From Ardenticatenaceae bacterium (lineage in GTDB: Bacteria > Chloroflexota > Anaerolineae > Promineifilales > Promineifilaceae), in assembly GCA_020634245.1 (NCBI GenBank), contig JACKCC010000020.1:72075-136074 (forward strand): 64,000 bases of DNA, read 5' to 3'. The notes beneath the pieces were generated by a model. The model was not told the origin of the DNA, did not search any database, and saw only the letters and a list, made by a program, of their open reading frames with translations. Below, one piece after another: positions 25,976-34,419 of this stretch. The first letter of the stretch is position 1. Each line of letters begins with the position of its first letter. The translations under genes were made by a program, and so were the position numbers.

Positions 25976-28900
25976 ATGAAAGTCAAACGATCGACTATTT
26001 TTATTGGATTGACAGCCATCTTGCTAATCGTCATGTTAGCATCCTTGGCCTCTGCTGAAGACGGCGTTTTGTTCCGCCGTAACATCTCAAAAACCCCAGA
26101 TGCGGAAACCGAAAAAGCAGCCATCTATATGATGGACTTTTACGTTCCGGCCCAGGCATCTACCGGCCTCGTCGGCCCAGTAGACAATTACATTCTCGAC
26201 GATGATGCCGGCACAGTTGCCTATGAACCCCGCGAGTACGCCAAACCGCTGGTAACAGTCTGGATTGACGACTTGGGTGGAGCAGAAGTTCCCGAAGGCG
26301 TGGACAGCATCCAGGGTGGTATTACCTTTGGCGAGTTCGACGCCTTTGCCGGTATTTCGCTAGATGATGGTACAAGCTGGCGCACAACAAACCTTTCACG
26401 TTCGGCCGATTTATCGTCATTTAACCTGGCAAACGGTCACGCCTATCCTGGGGACGTGCACAATGTCCAGGCTCAAGTTGCCGGTGACCGCATTTTTGTC
26501 GCCTGGGCCAGTAAATACTGTGAAGGCGGCATGCCTCTATACTCATTGGATCCAGTAGAAGATGTCACCTACTTCACAGACCTGGAAACCACCTACGGGA
26601 AAGATGCTGTTTACTTATATGACTTATTCGGCGTTGCTGGCTCTCAGAAATCCGTCAATTACACTGATCAAGGCTATCCCGAAGTCGGCGAAGTGCCTTA
26701 TTCCTGTATATGGACGGCACGTGGGAAGCTGCTCGCGGGTGACGACCCTGCAACGGCAGATGTGGAAGCATCTTATGTAATGTGGACTAAACCCGAACGG
26801 CTGACATCCGGCAAGCGCGATGCCAATTTACCGGCAGTTGACTGCGCTGGTGGAGCTGGCTGTATCCTCACCTGGCAAGAAGACCCCGAAGGGCTGCGTC
26901 CTGGCCAGGGTCTCGGTCCCGGTGAAGGCTGGAGCGGCGCTATTGCCAATGCGCAAACCGATATTTGGTACTCATTCATTAGCTATGCAGATTTCGATAA
27001 GGTATTTGAAACCGAGGATACCTTTGTTGCCATAACAATGGATGAATATGCCCTTCTAACAGATACCACTATGCCAAAGGTCTACGTACCGATGGCAATG
27101 CCCGTCCGTCTGACAGATAACGCTAAATGCAAGGGGGTTAACACACTGTTGAATCCCAGCGACCCGTATTGCTACATCGATTTTGATACTATCGATGACA
27201 TCGATCATACAAATGTACAGGCCCTATTTGATTTGACAGAGCCTGAAGTGGGTGCTGATTTCTGCGCAGAGACCATTGATTGGACAACGCCAGGTGGTGC
27301 TACCCAGCCAGTTTGTGTGACAGATGACGGGCGTGTGCTGAACGGCCGTGTCGCATCAACTCGTGTACGTCTGAACCTCAAGCCCTATACCCCAGCCGAC
27401 GCAGTGGACGTAGATGGTGATGGTGTGGTCGAAAAGAGCGCCTGGTTGGTGATGGCGGCTGAAGAGACCAAAGCCCTGGGCGATGTCCTGGTTGATCCGT
27501 ATGGTAATGAAACTGAAGACCCGATCGACATCGGTAAAGACGTCTGGTACTACTCGTTCGATATGTTCGACCATATCCTGGTAGACCAGGGTGGTATCCT
27601 GAACCAGCCAGCTACTTGCAGTCCCTGGACCGTTGGTGCAGATTATGACTGTGAAGACTATGAGTTTTTCCCAGTACAAGTTGACCCACTAAATGGCGGT
27701 GATTATTACCTGACCGAGATTGCCCGGCGCTTCGCCCTAACTACCAACTCGGTATCGGCAGCAGTCAACTCGGAAAGCGGTCTGTCGGCCATGTTGATTT
27801 ACAAGCAGGGCATCATCAACCAGGGTGGCCCCGCAGACATCTTCTTGCGCCGCCTTGTCATCCCCGATGACTTTGACCCGGCGGTGGACAACCCCTATGC
27901 CTTCGAAAACATGGATTGTGAAGAATGGGCCTATACCGACGGCACCAACCCGAATTACCTGCAAGGTATCTGCCTCAGCCCGGCCATTAATATCTCTGGC
28001 AACACAATTGTAGAATGCAGTGGCGGGATCGGAAATGATACCTGTGCGGCTACCTTCCCAGTAGCAGATGATGGCAGCATCCCGGACACAACAGAGTCCT
28101 TCCCCAAAATCTTGGAATGGCGTCAATGTGACGGCAGCACATCAATTGATGGTTGTGAGGATGACAGCGACCTGGACGACCAGTCTTGGGAAAACCCCTT
28201 TGATGTCTCTAAGGGTCATCGCGGCTTCTTGGACGGCGACATTGTGATGATGATGTATGCCTGGGCACCCAACTGGAAAGCCAACACAGTCGGCAACGAC
28301 CACTACAATTTGTACGTACGGCGTTCCTTCGACGGCGGCTTGACCTGGACCACAACTCCGGCCGACTTGGGCGGTGAGGGTGTGACTGTTATCGAAAACT
28401 ACTGCGTTAATACCGCCTCTGCCGATTGCATCGGGACAGAATTCATCTACGAGGCTGGTGAATTTGAACAGGGACGCAACGTATCACTGTTGGTTGGTAA
28501 CAAAGTCACCATCCTGGATCCTCGTTATAGCCCAACAGGCGGCACGAAGCTCTACCCAACCATCCGTACCGACTGGTTGACCGCTAACAGCATCTCCTTT
28601 GAAAACTTGCCTTACGATGACGACCTGGAGCGCGATCCATCGAAATACTTCATGGTCTACGAGACCGGCGACAACACCACCGTGGCCGAAGGCGAGGCTG
28701 TGCCACTGGACTTGTTCTACAGCCGGGCAACGGTTTATGGCGATGTGTACGAGATTATGGATTATGCCACCGACACAGACGATCTACTGCTCGATCGCTG
28801 GCCATGGCTGGAAAATAAGTCAGACGACCTATCTGGCGAGGCTGGGATGTTGGCCAACCCGGGCGGCACCTTCATGTATGTGGTGTGGAACCAGTGGAAA

Positions 28901-29347
28901 GAAGAAATCTTACCCGATGGTCACGAACTGGTCTATGACAGCGACATTTGGTACCGCCGGTTGATGTATATGCCAGATGACACCACAATCGAAACTGTTC
29001 CCACCGCATCTATCCTGTTCGTCAGCCATACAGCCGCTGATTACGAAGACGAAATCACTTTCGTCGGTACAGGCAAAGATATTGACCGGCTTGGTGATGG
29101 CACACTGGAGTATGAATGGTCAACTAACCTGGGTCTCACACTTGATGGTACGATGAGCAGTGACGCAAATGCTGTCTTCTGCAACTCCCAAGTCTGCAAG
29201 AAACCGGGTTGGGCCTTTGTACCAGGTTTCCATACTATTTCCTTCAAAGTTAAAGATGAAGAAGGCGTTTGGTCTACGGAAAAAACATTCACCATCTTCA
29301 TTGCTGAAGAACTGAGCCAGGTATTCCTGCCAGTTACAATCAAATAG
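25976..29347 (+). CDS. Giant secreted protein 2, choice-of-anchor O-like
   Basis: A 1123-aa paralogue of the previous protein. ATG 25976 follows GGGAGG. The first 25 codons differ from the paralogue at only about two or three bases, while the bodies have diverged strongly. It has Asp-boxes SLDDGTSW and SFDGGLTW, the same GIINQGGPADIFLRR, LDDQSWENPFDVSKGHRGF and YETGDNTTVAEGEAVPLDLF blocks, and extra cysteine-bearing insertions. It ends EELSQVFLPVTIK. The body has one ACGGCCGT copy, far below the window average. Exported, probably anchored or sorted through its C-terminus. Function inferred only from its neighbours, the multihaem cytochromes. Confidence 0.8.
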   Translation: MKVKRSTIFIGLTAILLIVMLASLASAEDGVLFRRNISKTPDAETEKAAIYMMDFYVPAQASTGLVGPVDNYILDDDAGTVAYEPREYAKPLVTVWIDDLGGAEVPEGVDSIQGGITFGEFDAFAGISLDDGTSWRTTNLSRSADLSSFNLANGHAYPGDVHNVQAQVAGDRIFVAWASKYCEGGMPLYSLDPVEDVTYFTDLETTYGKDAVYLYDLFGVAGSQKSVNYTDQGYPEVGEVPYSCIWTARGKLLAGDDPATADVEASYVMWTKPERLTSGKRDANLPAVDCAGGAGCILTWQEDPEGLRPGQGLGPGEGWSGAIANAQTDIWYSFISYADFDKVFETEDTFVAITMDEYALLTDTTMPKVYVPMAMPVRLTDNAKCKGVNTLLNPSDPYCYIDFDTIDDIDHTNVQALFDLTEPEVGADFCAETIDWTTPGGATQPVCVTDDGRVLNGRVASTRVRLNLKPYTPADAVDVDGDGVVEKSAWLVMAAEETKALGDVLVDPYGNETEDPIDIGKDVWYYSFDMFDHILVDQGGILNQPATCSPWTVGADYDCEDYEFFPVQVDPLNGGDYYLTEIARRFALTTNSVSAAVNSESGLSAMLIYKQGIINQGGPADIFLRRLVIPDDFDPAVDNPYAFENMDCEEWAYTDGTNPNYLQGICLSPAINISGNTIVECSGGIGNDTCAATFPVADDGSIPDTTESFPKILEWRQCDGSTSIDGCEDDSDLDDQSWENPFDVSKGHRGFLDGDIVMMMYAWAPNWKANTVGNDHYNLYVRRSFDGGLTWTTTPADLGGEGVTVIENYCVNTASADCIGTEFIYEAGEFEQGRNVSLLVGNKVTILDPRYSPTGGTKLYPTIRTDWLTANSISFENLPYDDDLERDPSKYFMVYETGDNTTVAEGEAVPLDLFYSRATVYGDVYEIMDYATDTDDLLLDRWPWLENKSDDLSGEAGMLANPGGTFMYVVWNQWKEEILPDGHELVYDSDIWYRRLMYMPDDTTIETVPTASILFVSHTAADYEDEITFVGTGKDIDRLGDGTLEYEWSTNLGLTLDGTMSSDANAVFCNSQVCKKPGWAFVPGFHTISFKVKDEEGVWSTEKTFTIFIAEELSQVFLPVTIK

Positions 29348-29361
29348 TTTATCCGTTCATT

Positions 29362-29393
29362 TGGTGGCTCCCGAAAATTTTCGGGAGCCACCA
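29362..29393. terminator. Perfect 32-bp palindrome
   Basis: TGGTGGCTCCCGAAAA and its exact complement meet without a loop (29362-29393), 15 bp after the stop of giant protein 2. It forms a GC-rich hairpin with A/T at its tip. Likely a terminator separating the secreted proteins from the cytochromes. Confidence 0.75.
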
Positions 29394-29658
29394 CTTATTC
29401 TTTATAGAGAACATATTTACTAATCTTTACAATCTGGAATTATTAAAAATCCGAACTGCTCAGGGTCCCCCAATAACCATTTGAACAGTCGGAATCTAAG
29501 AAACTGATGAGAGGGTCTTAAGGTATTCGGTAATCTTTGTGTTGTACAGTCTTTATTGTGTCGTTCAGGAGACGGAACATGGGAGACGACACACAAGGGA
29601 GTCAACAAAATTCTCTGTTTTGACGAGAAATTTTGTTTTCATAGGAGCACCAAAACTT

Positions 29659-30714
29659 ATGCGACAAAAATTGCTTAAGTTCCTAAAAAACAACAAACTT
29701 GGCAGTTTGTCAGTGATGGCTTTCTTTTTCTTAGGTACGGGCCTTTTTGTCAAACATTCCGGGTATACGATGCCTGGTCCCGTTTCAGCAATGCATTATC
29801 GCTCGGAACCCATTGAAGGGTATGCATCTCATGCGATGTTTGAACAGGAATGTACTCACTGCCATGCGCCGGTTCATTGCGTAACGGCCGAAAAATGCCA
29901 GGATTGTCATGTTGAAATTGCTGAACAACGGGTGGAAGCGATTGGGCTGCATGGACTGCTGCCGGGCACAGAACGCTGCCAAAACTGTCACGTGGAACAT
30001 CAAGGCCGCAATGCTGTTATTTCTGAAATCGCATTTGCCAATGTTGACCACGCGGCTATGACTGGCTTCAGCCTGGAAAAGCATACCACAAATTATGATG
30101 GCCAAGCAATGACATGCGAAAGTTGTCACACTGAAAGCCGGTTTGGGCCTGATACGGTTGATTGCCTCACCTGTCACACGCAAAATGACAACGAAGCTAT
30201 GACACATCACGAACAAGAACATGGTTTGGATTGCCTGGGCTGCCACGATGGTCATGATCGAATGATTGATTTTGATCACGGCCAGGTTTATGCTCTTGAG
30301 GGCGAACACGCGCAGGCTGGCTGCGTGGATTGTCATTCTGATATGGTTTTTACCGGTACGACACAAGCTTGTGCTGATTGTCATGAGGTTGAAACGGAAC
30401 ATACGGATGTGTTTGGTTTTGATTGTGCCCGCTGCCACACGGCCGTTTCCTGGACACCGGCTCAATTAACTCAACACACATTCCTGCTGGAGCATGGTGA
30501 CCAAAACAAGCTGGAATGCCAAAACTGCCATCCAACAACCTACTACAAGCCAACCTGTATCGAATGCCATGAAAATGACCAAATGCTGGCAGATCATCAG
30601 GTTTCGGACCTTGTTTCTATTGAAAACTGTGCCCAATGTCATCCAACTGGTGCAACCGGTGAAGCCGGACAGTTAGGTTACAGTCTGGGCAATCTAGAGA
30701 TCGTAAAGGAATGA
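29659..30714 (+). CDS. Membrane-anchored 12-haem c-type cytochrome
   Basis: A 351-aa protein. ATG 29659 has AGGAG upstream and opens a short basic N-terminus followed by one membrane segment (about residues 16-32). The exported part contains 12 CxxCH haem-binding motifs (for example CTHCH, CQDCH, CESCH, CLGCH, CVDCH, CARCH, CIECH, CAQCH) with many extra His residues as possible distal ligands. No other domain is seen. Family knowledge: such proteins carry electrons between membrane quinol oxidation and extracytoplasmic acceptors. It lies 60 bp upstream of a 27-haem protein, so the two are almost certainly one operon. A longer ORF from 29539 lacks the signal at its N-terminus and is not preferred. 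Confidence 0.92.
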   Translation: MRQKLLKFLKNNKLGSLSVMAFFFLGTGLFVKHSGYTMPGPVSAMHYRSEPIEGYASHAMFEQECTHCHAPVHCVTAEKCQDCHVEIAEQRVEAIGLHGLLPGTERCQNCHVEHQGRNAVISEIAFANVDHAAMTGFSLEKHTTNYDGQAMTCESCHTESRFGPDTVDCLTCHTQNDNEAMTHHEQEHGLDCLGCHDGHDRMIDFDHGQVYALEGEHAQAGCVDCHSDMVFTGTTQACADCHEVETEHTDVFGFDCARCHTAVSWTPAQLTQHTFLLEHGDQNKLECQNCHPTTYYKPTCIECHENDQMLADHQVSDLVSIENCAQCHPTGATGEAGQLGYSLGNLEIVKE

Positions 30715-30774
30715 TTTTTACTTTGGTTCAGGTTTTGATTTAGTCCAAAGATAATCATTTTCCAGGGAGGGGAA

Positions 30775-33246
30775 ATGATGAAAAAATTACAATACGTCTT
30801 CATCATTTTCAGTTTGTTTTTAATTGTGTTTGCCGGTGGCATGAGTTACCTGGCGGAAACATACCCGTTCCATCCCGGCAGCCTGTTTTATGGCGCACAG
30901 CGAACAGCGGAATATTGGAAATTAAGCTTGACGATGAGCCAAAGTCGTCGGGCAAATTTCGCGCTGGATTTGGTTGATCGGCATCTAGCAGACCTGGCCT
31001 GGGTGACAGAACCGGGTACTGTCACAGGTGCGGTAAATGTCTACAACCAATCGTTAAATGAAGCCATTGTGCGCATTAATGAGGCTCCAACTGCGGCGCA
31101 AGAAGAGTTGTACGGCCGTTTACTCACTTCATTACGCCAGGCAGAAGTCGTATTCGCCGCTTTAGACACTGCCGAAAATGAACTTCTGATCAAGGGGCTG
31201 CGTTATAAAATCGGCACATTGCTCACCGCCACTTCCTCCGACCAGTTGATTGCCTCGCTGCCCGATGAAATGAAACCGGCTACCCGGATCGACCCGGTCA
31301 TCATCCCGTTCCTGGGGCAGGATGTCGAACATGCCAACTTCCCTCTCAACGGCGGTCACGCTGAGATTGACTGCCTGTCCTGCCATGAAGACGGCCGTTA
31401 CGCCGGAACACCCACTGATTGTACAAGCTGCCACCAGGCCACCCCCACGTACAATTACCCCGACCACTTTACCGGCGAATGCACCGACTGCCATACTCTC
31501 GACAGTTGGACACCATTGGAATTTGACCATACGGCCGTTACCGAATGCTACTCTTGTCACTGGCCAGAAACCCCGCGCGCCCACTATCCCGGCGCTTGCA
31601 TCGACTGCCACACCGACACTGAAAGCTGGGACATTGAAAAATATGAACACGTTGCCGTCCTGGAATGCCGCTCCTGTCACGCAGCCGATAACCCGCCAGG
31701 ACATTACGGAGAAATCACAAAACCCTCATTGATTTTTGCAGCCTACCAAACGATTAGCACCAGTAGCAGAATGGTCCCGGCCGTCGCCAGCGAACCCGGC
31801 CCTTGTGTTAACTGCCACACCAACACGGAAGACTGGGCCGATGCCACCTTCAATCACCTGGGATATGACGATTGTATTTCTTGCCACAAAGAAGACAATC
31901 CTGCACCACACTACCACCTTGAGTGCGCCGCCTGCCATAACACCGAAGATTGGGAAACGGCCGTATTCAATCACACAGGCTACACCAACTGCACAGCCTG
32001 CCACGAAACACCACCCAACCATTCCAGTAAAGATTGTGACATCTGCCACTACACCACCGATTGGACACCACTCATCGTCGACCACGATGGTTTGAGTGAC
32101 TGCCAAAGCTGCCACACCAATGAAACACCACCCGTCCACTACGCCGGACTTTGCTCTTCATGCCACGGAACCTACACATGGCACGAAATCACTTTCGATC
32201 ACGACGGCCAGTACGATTGCGCCGGATGCCACATTGCGCCAGAACCGCACAAACCCGGCCAATGTTCGACCTGTCACAACGTCACCAATTGGAACCAAAT
32301 CTGGTTTGTTCATGACAGTGACTCCAATTGCACCAGCTGCCACAACGCCCCTAACGGCCATTACAATGGCGCCTGCACCCAATGCCACAACACACAGTCC
32401 TGGAATGATGCCCGCCTGCCCCACGACCAACTCACCAATTGCCAAAACTGCCACTCAGCACCGGCCAATCATTATGGCGGCTCATGCACCAACTGCCACA
32501 ACCAAAACAGTTGGTACGACATCGCCTTTAATCATACCGGTCTCACTGACTGCCTGGGATGCCACACTGCTCCACTCGGTCATTACACCGGGCAATGTTC
32601 CAATTGTCATGGCACAGCCAACTGGATTCCTACCGCATTTACACACGCAGGACTGACCGATTGCCAATCCTGCCACCAACGCCCCGACGGGCATTGGCCG
32701 GATCAATGTTCTAACTGCCACAATACATCCAGTTGGAGTGAAATCAACTTTGACCACACCACCTATACAAATTGCAATTCCTGCCATCAGCGGCCCGCCG
32801 GCCACCCGCGTGGTCAATGCTCCAAATGTCACGGCACAGACAGTTGGGCTTACAACACGCCTACGCCCACCGCAACACCATTGGTAACAGCCACCTACAA
32901 TGCCACAGCGACGGCACGGGCAGCAACAAGCACACCAACACCAACGAGTTTCGCCGATGGCACGGCCACATTTACACCAACACCAGACCCGTTGCAAGAC
33001 CCTGGCACAGATCCTCGTGTTGATCCGCCATCCACCTCAACAGCGCCAGCCAACGGGCCTACGCCAACACCACACGCCGGGGCCACAGCCACCTCAACAG
33101 CCACGCCCGTACCACCAACGGCGACATCCATTCCCTTTAGTCATGATGGACTGACTGATTGTGTATCCTGCCATTCCAAACCGGACGATCACATCACCAG
33201 CAGTGATAACTGCGCCAATTGCCACAACACCAGTTCCTGGCAGTAA
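30775..33246 (+). CDS. 27-haem c-type cytochrome with tandem haem-pair repeats
   Basis: An 823-aa protein. GGGAGGGG precedes the ATG-ATG start. A membrane anchor (residues 4-26) is followed by a DUF5667-like helical region (YPFHPGSLFYGAQRTAEYWK, to about 150). Twenty-five CxxCH motifs then come in tandem units of about 40 residues: F-x-H-x-G-x-x-x-C-x-x-CH, a Pro/His-Tyr link, C-x-x-CH and Trp. A Thr/Pro-rich stalk (about 690-790) holds apart a last unit with two more CxxCH, giving 27. The stalk looks suited to crossing the envelope with a terminal two-haem head outside. This would be an electron conduit at the cell surface (inference). Confidence 0.92.
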   Translation: MMKKLQYVFIIFSLFLIVFAGGMSYLAETYPFHPGSLFYGAQRTAEYWKLSLTMSQSRRANFALDLVDRHLADLAWVTEPGTVTGAVNVYNQSLNEAIVRINEAPTAAQEELYGRLLTSLRQAEVVFAALDTAENELLIKGLRYKIGTLLTATSSDQLIASLPDEMKPATRIDPVIIPFLGQDVEHANFPLNGGHAEIDCLSCHEDGRYAGTPTDCTSCHQATPTYNYPDHFTGECTDCHTLDSWTPLEFDHTAVTECYSCHWPETPRAHYPGACIDCHTDTESWDIEKYEHVAVLECRSCHAADNPPGHYGEITKPSLIFAAYQTISTSSRMVPAVASEPGPCVNCHTNTEDWADATFNHLGYDDCISCHKEDNPAPHYHLECAACHNTEDWETAVFNHTGYTNCTACHETPPNHSSKDCDICHYTTDWTPLIVDHDGLSDCQSCHTNETPPVHYAGLCSSCHGTYTWHEITFDHDGQYDCAGCHIAPEPHKPGQCSTCHNVTNWNQIWFVHDSDSNCTSCHNAPNGHYNGACTQCHNTQSWNDARLPHDQLTNCQNCHSAPANHYGGSCTNCHNQNSWYDIAFNHTGLTDCLGCHTAPLGHYTGQCSNCHGTANWIPTAFTHAGLTDCQSCHQRPDGHWPDQCSNCHNTSSWSEINFDHTTYTNCNSCHQRPAGHPRGQCSKCHGTDSWAYNTPTPTATPLVTATYNATATARAATSTPTPTSFADGTATFTPTPDPLQDPGTDPRVDPPSTSTAPANGPTPTPHAGATATSTATPVPPTATSIPFSHDGLTDCVSCHSKPDDHITSSDNCANCHNTSSWQ

Positions 33247-33270
33247 GCCCACCCGCATCAGGCCAATAAC

Positions 33271-33306
33271 CAACAAGCCGCTTGCTTTAGAGTAAGCGGC
33301 TTGTTG
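33271..33306 (+). terminator. Terminator of the cytochrome operon
   Basis: A perfect 13-bp stem CAACAAGCCGCTT (33271-33283) / AAGCGGCTTGTTG (33294-33306) with a 10-nt loop, 25 bp after the 27-haem gene. There is no long T run. The rest of the 33247-33620 gap has an inverted repeat CGCTGCCTAAGCC (33364-33376) / GGCTCAGGCAGCG (33403-33415) and the double-hairpin repeat at 33552. No gene is seen. Confidence 0.75.
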
Positions 33307-33551
33307 ACTCTTGGGTGAAATCCGGTAGATAATGTATAAAATTGAGGTAACTATTCAATCCATCGCTGCCTAAGCCTGTCGAAAGCAAGCCCCGCCTCAA
33401 CTGGCTCAGGCAGCGGCGTGGGGAGTTACGAATTAGAAAATTATCTTCCTGGAATCTTGTTTTTATTCGGAGTTGCTATAAGAGCCGCATCTGGGAAGAT
33501 TATGTACAGAGGAAACGACATGAGCGCAAGCTCAACACCATGAATAAAAAT

Positions 33552-33600
33552 GGAGCGCGGTCTGCCGGACCGCAAAGGGCGGACGAGCCATCCGCGCTCC
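33552..33600. repeat. Double-hairpin dispersed repeat, copy 2
   Basis: An outer stem GGAGCGCGG / CCGCGCTCC encloses GCGGTC-tgccg-GACCGC (33557-33573) and GCGGA/TCCGC (33579-33595). The layout matches 6690-6732: two hairpins joined by AAAGG and ending in CGCTCC. It lies 20 bp upstream of the adenosine-specific kinase start and may influence its expression. Confidence 0.65.
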
Positions 33601-33620
33601 CATTTACGATGGAGAGAAAA

Positions 33621-34106
33621 ATGGAACTGACAACTGTTACAATCGATAAACCGGAAACGATTAATTTTATTTTGGGACAATCCCATTTTATTAAAACGGT
33701 GGAAGATATTCATGAAGCAATGGTAACGGCTGTGTCTGGTATCAAATTTGGCCTGGCATTCTGTGAAGCATCAGGAAAACGGCTCGTCCGCTGGACCGGA
33801 ACCGACCAGGAAATGATTGATCTGGCCCAACAAAACGCATCGGCCATCGGTGCAGGCCACAGCTTCATCTTGTTTTTGGGTGAAGGGTTTTTCCCCATCA
33901 ATGTCCTCCACGTCGTTCGGAATATCCCCGAAATCTGCAATATCTTTTGCGCCACCGCCAATCCAACTCAAGTCGTCATCGCCGAAACGGAACAGGGCCG
34001 GGGCATTATGGGGGTCATAGACGGCGGCAAGCCAACCGGCATTGAAGGGGAAGAAGATATTGCCTGGCGAAAAGGTTTTTTGCGTCAAATTGGCTATAAA
34101 TCATAG
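33621..34106 (+). CDS. Adenosine-specific kinase family protein (COG1839/DUF355)
   Basis: A 161-aa protein beginning MELTTVTIDKPETINFILGQSHFIKTVEDIHEAM, with GLAFCEASGKRLVRWTG, GHSFILFLGEGFFPINVL, IFCATANPTQVVIAETEQGRGIMGVIDG and a C-terminal KGFLRQIGYK. This is the full pattern and usual length of the archaeal/bacterial 'adenosine-specific kinase' family. The biochemical assignment for that family is thin. ATG 33621 has GGAGAG 5 nt upstream and matches the family N-terminus. The earlier ATGs read through the double-hairpin repeat and are rejected. Cytoplasmic. Confidence 0.87.
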   Translation: MELTTVTIDKPETINFILGQSHFIKTVEDIHEAMVTAVSGIKFGLAFCEASGKRLVRWTGTDQEMIDLAQQNASAIGAGHSFILFLGEGFFPINVLHVVRNIPEICNIFCATANPTQVVIAETEQGRGIMGVIDGGKPTGIEGEEDIAWRKGFLRQIGYKS

Positions 34107-34124
34107 TTTTCGTCGCAGGCATTT

Positions 34125-34190
34125 AGGTGACAGTCACTTTTTACCAAAGCTGATGGCAAATTCCAGACCGTTTTCAAGTGACTGCCACCT
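34125..34190. repeat. REP-like inverted repeat (GTGACAGTCAC)
   Basis: Arms AGGTGACAGTCACTT (34125-34139) and AAGTGACTGCCACCT (34176-34190) pair at 14 of 15 positions over a 36-nt loop. Shares the AAGTGACTGTCAC core with 13633-13650. It lies in the 34107-34419 gap. The remainder of that gap holds one ACGGCCGT copy and the GltD ribosome-binding site, nothing else seen. Confidence 0.6.
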
Positions 34191-34419
34191 CAAGGATGAA
34201 ACGGTTACTTTTCATCAAAAACATGACAAATATCATGCCATATATGTGTCATTCGGAACTCCCATCTAAACACAGGTTAGGTATAGTTTGCTGGTAGTTG
34301 AAAACTTTTATCAATCTACTTGCTGGTTCAACCGAATAACATCAGGCTCGGAAACGGCCGTTACCGGTAACCACTAATCTCACTAAGAACAAACCAACCC
34401 AGGGAGGTAACCCCCACTC

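Noticed and set aside
30775..33246. Nitrite reductase (NrfA) or hydroxylamine oxidoreductase
   Set aside because: No CxxCK motif, no enzyme-like domain between haem sites; only repeated CxxCH units, so an electron carrier is more likely.
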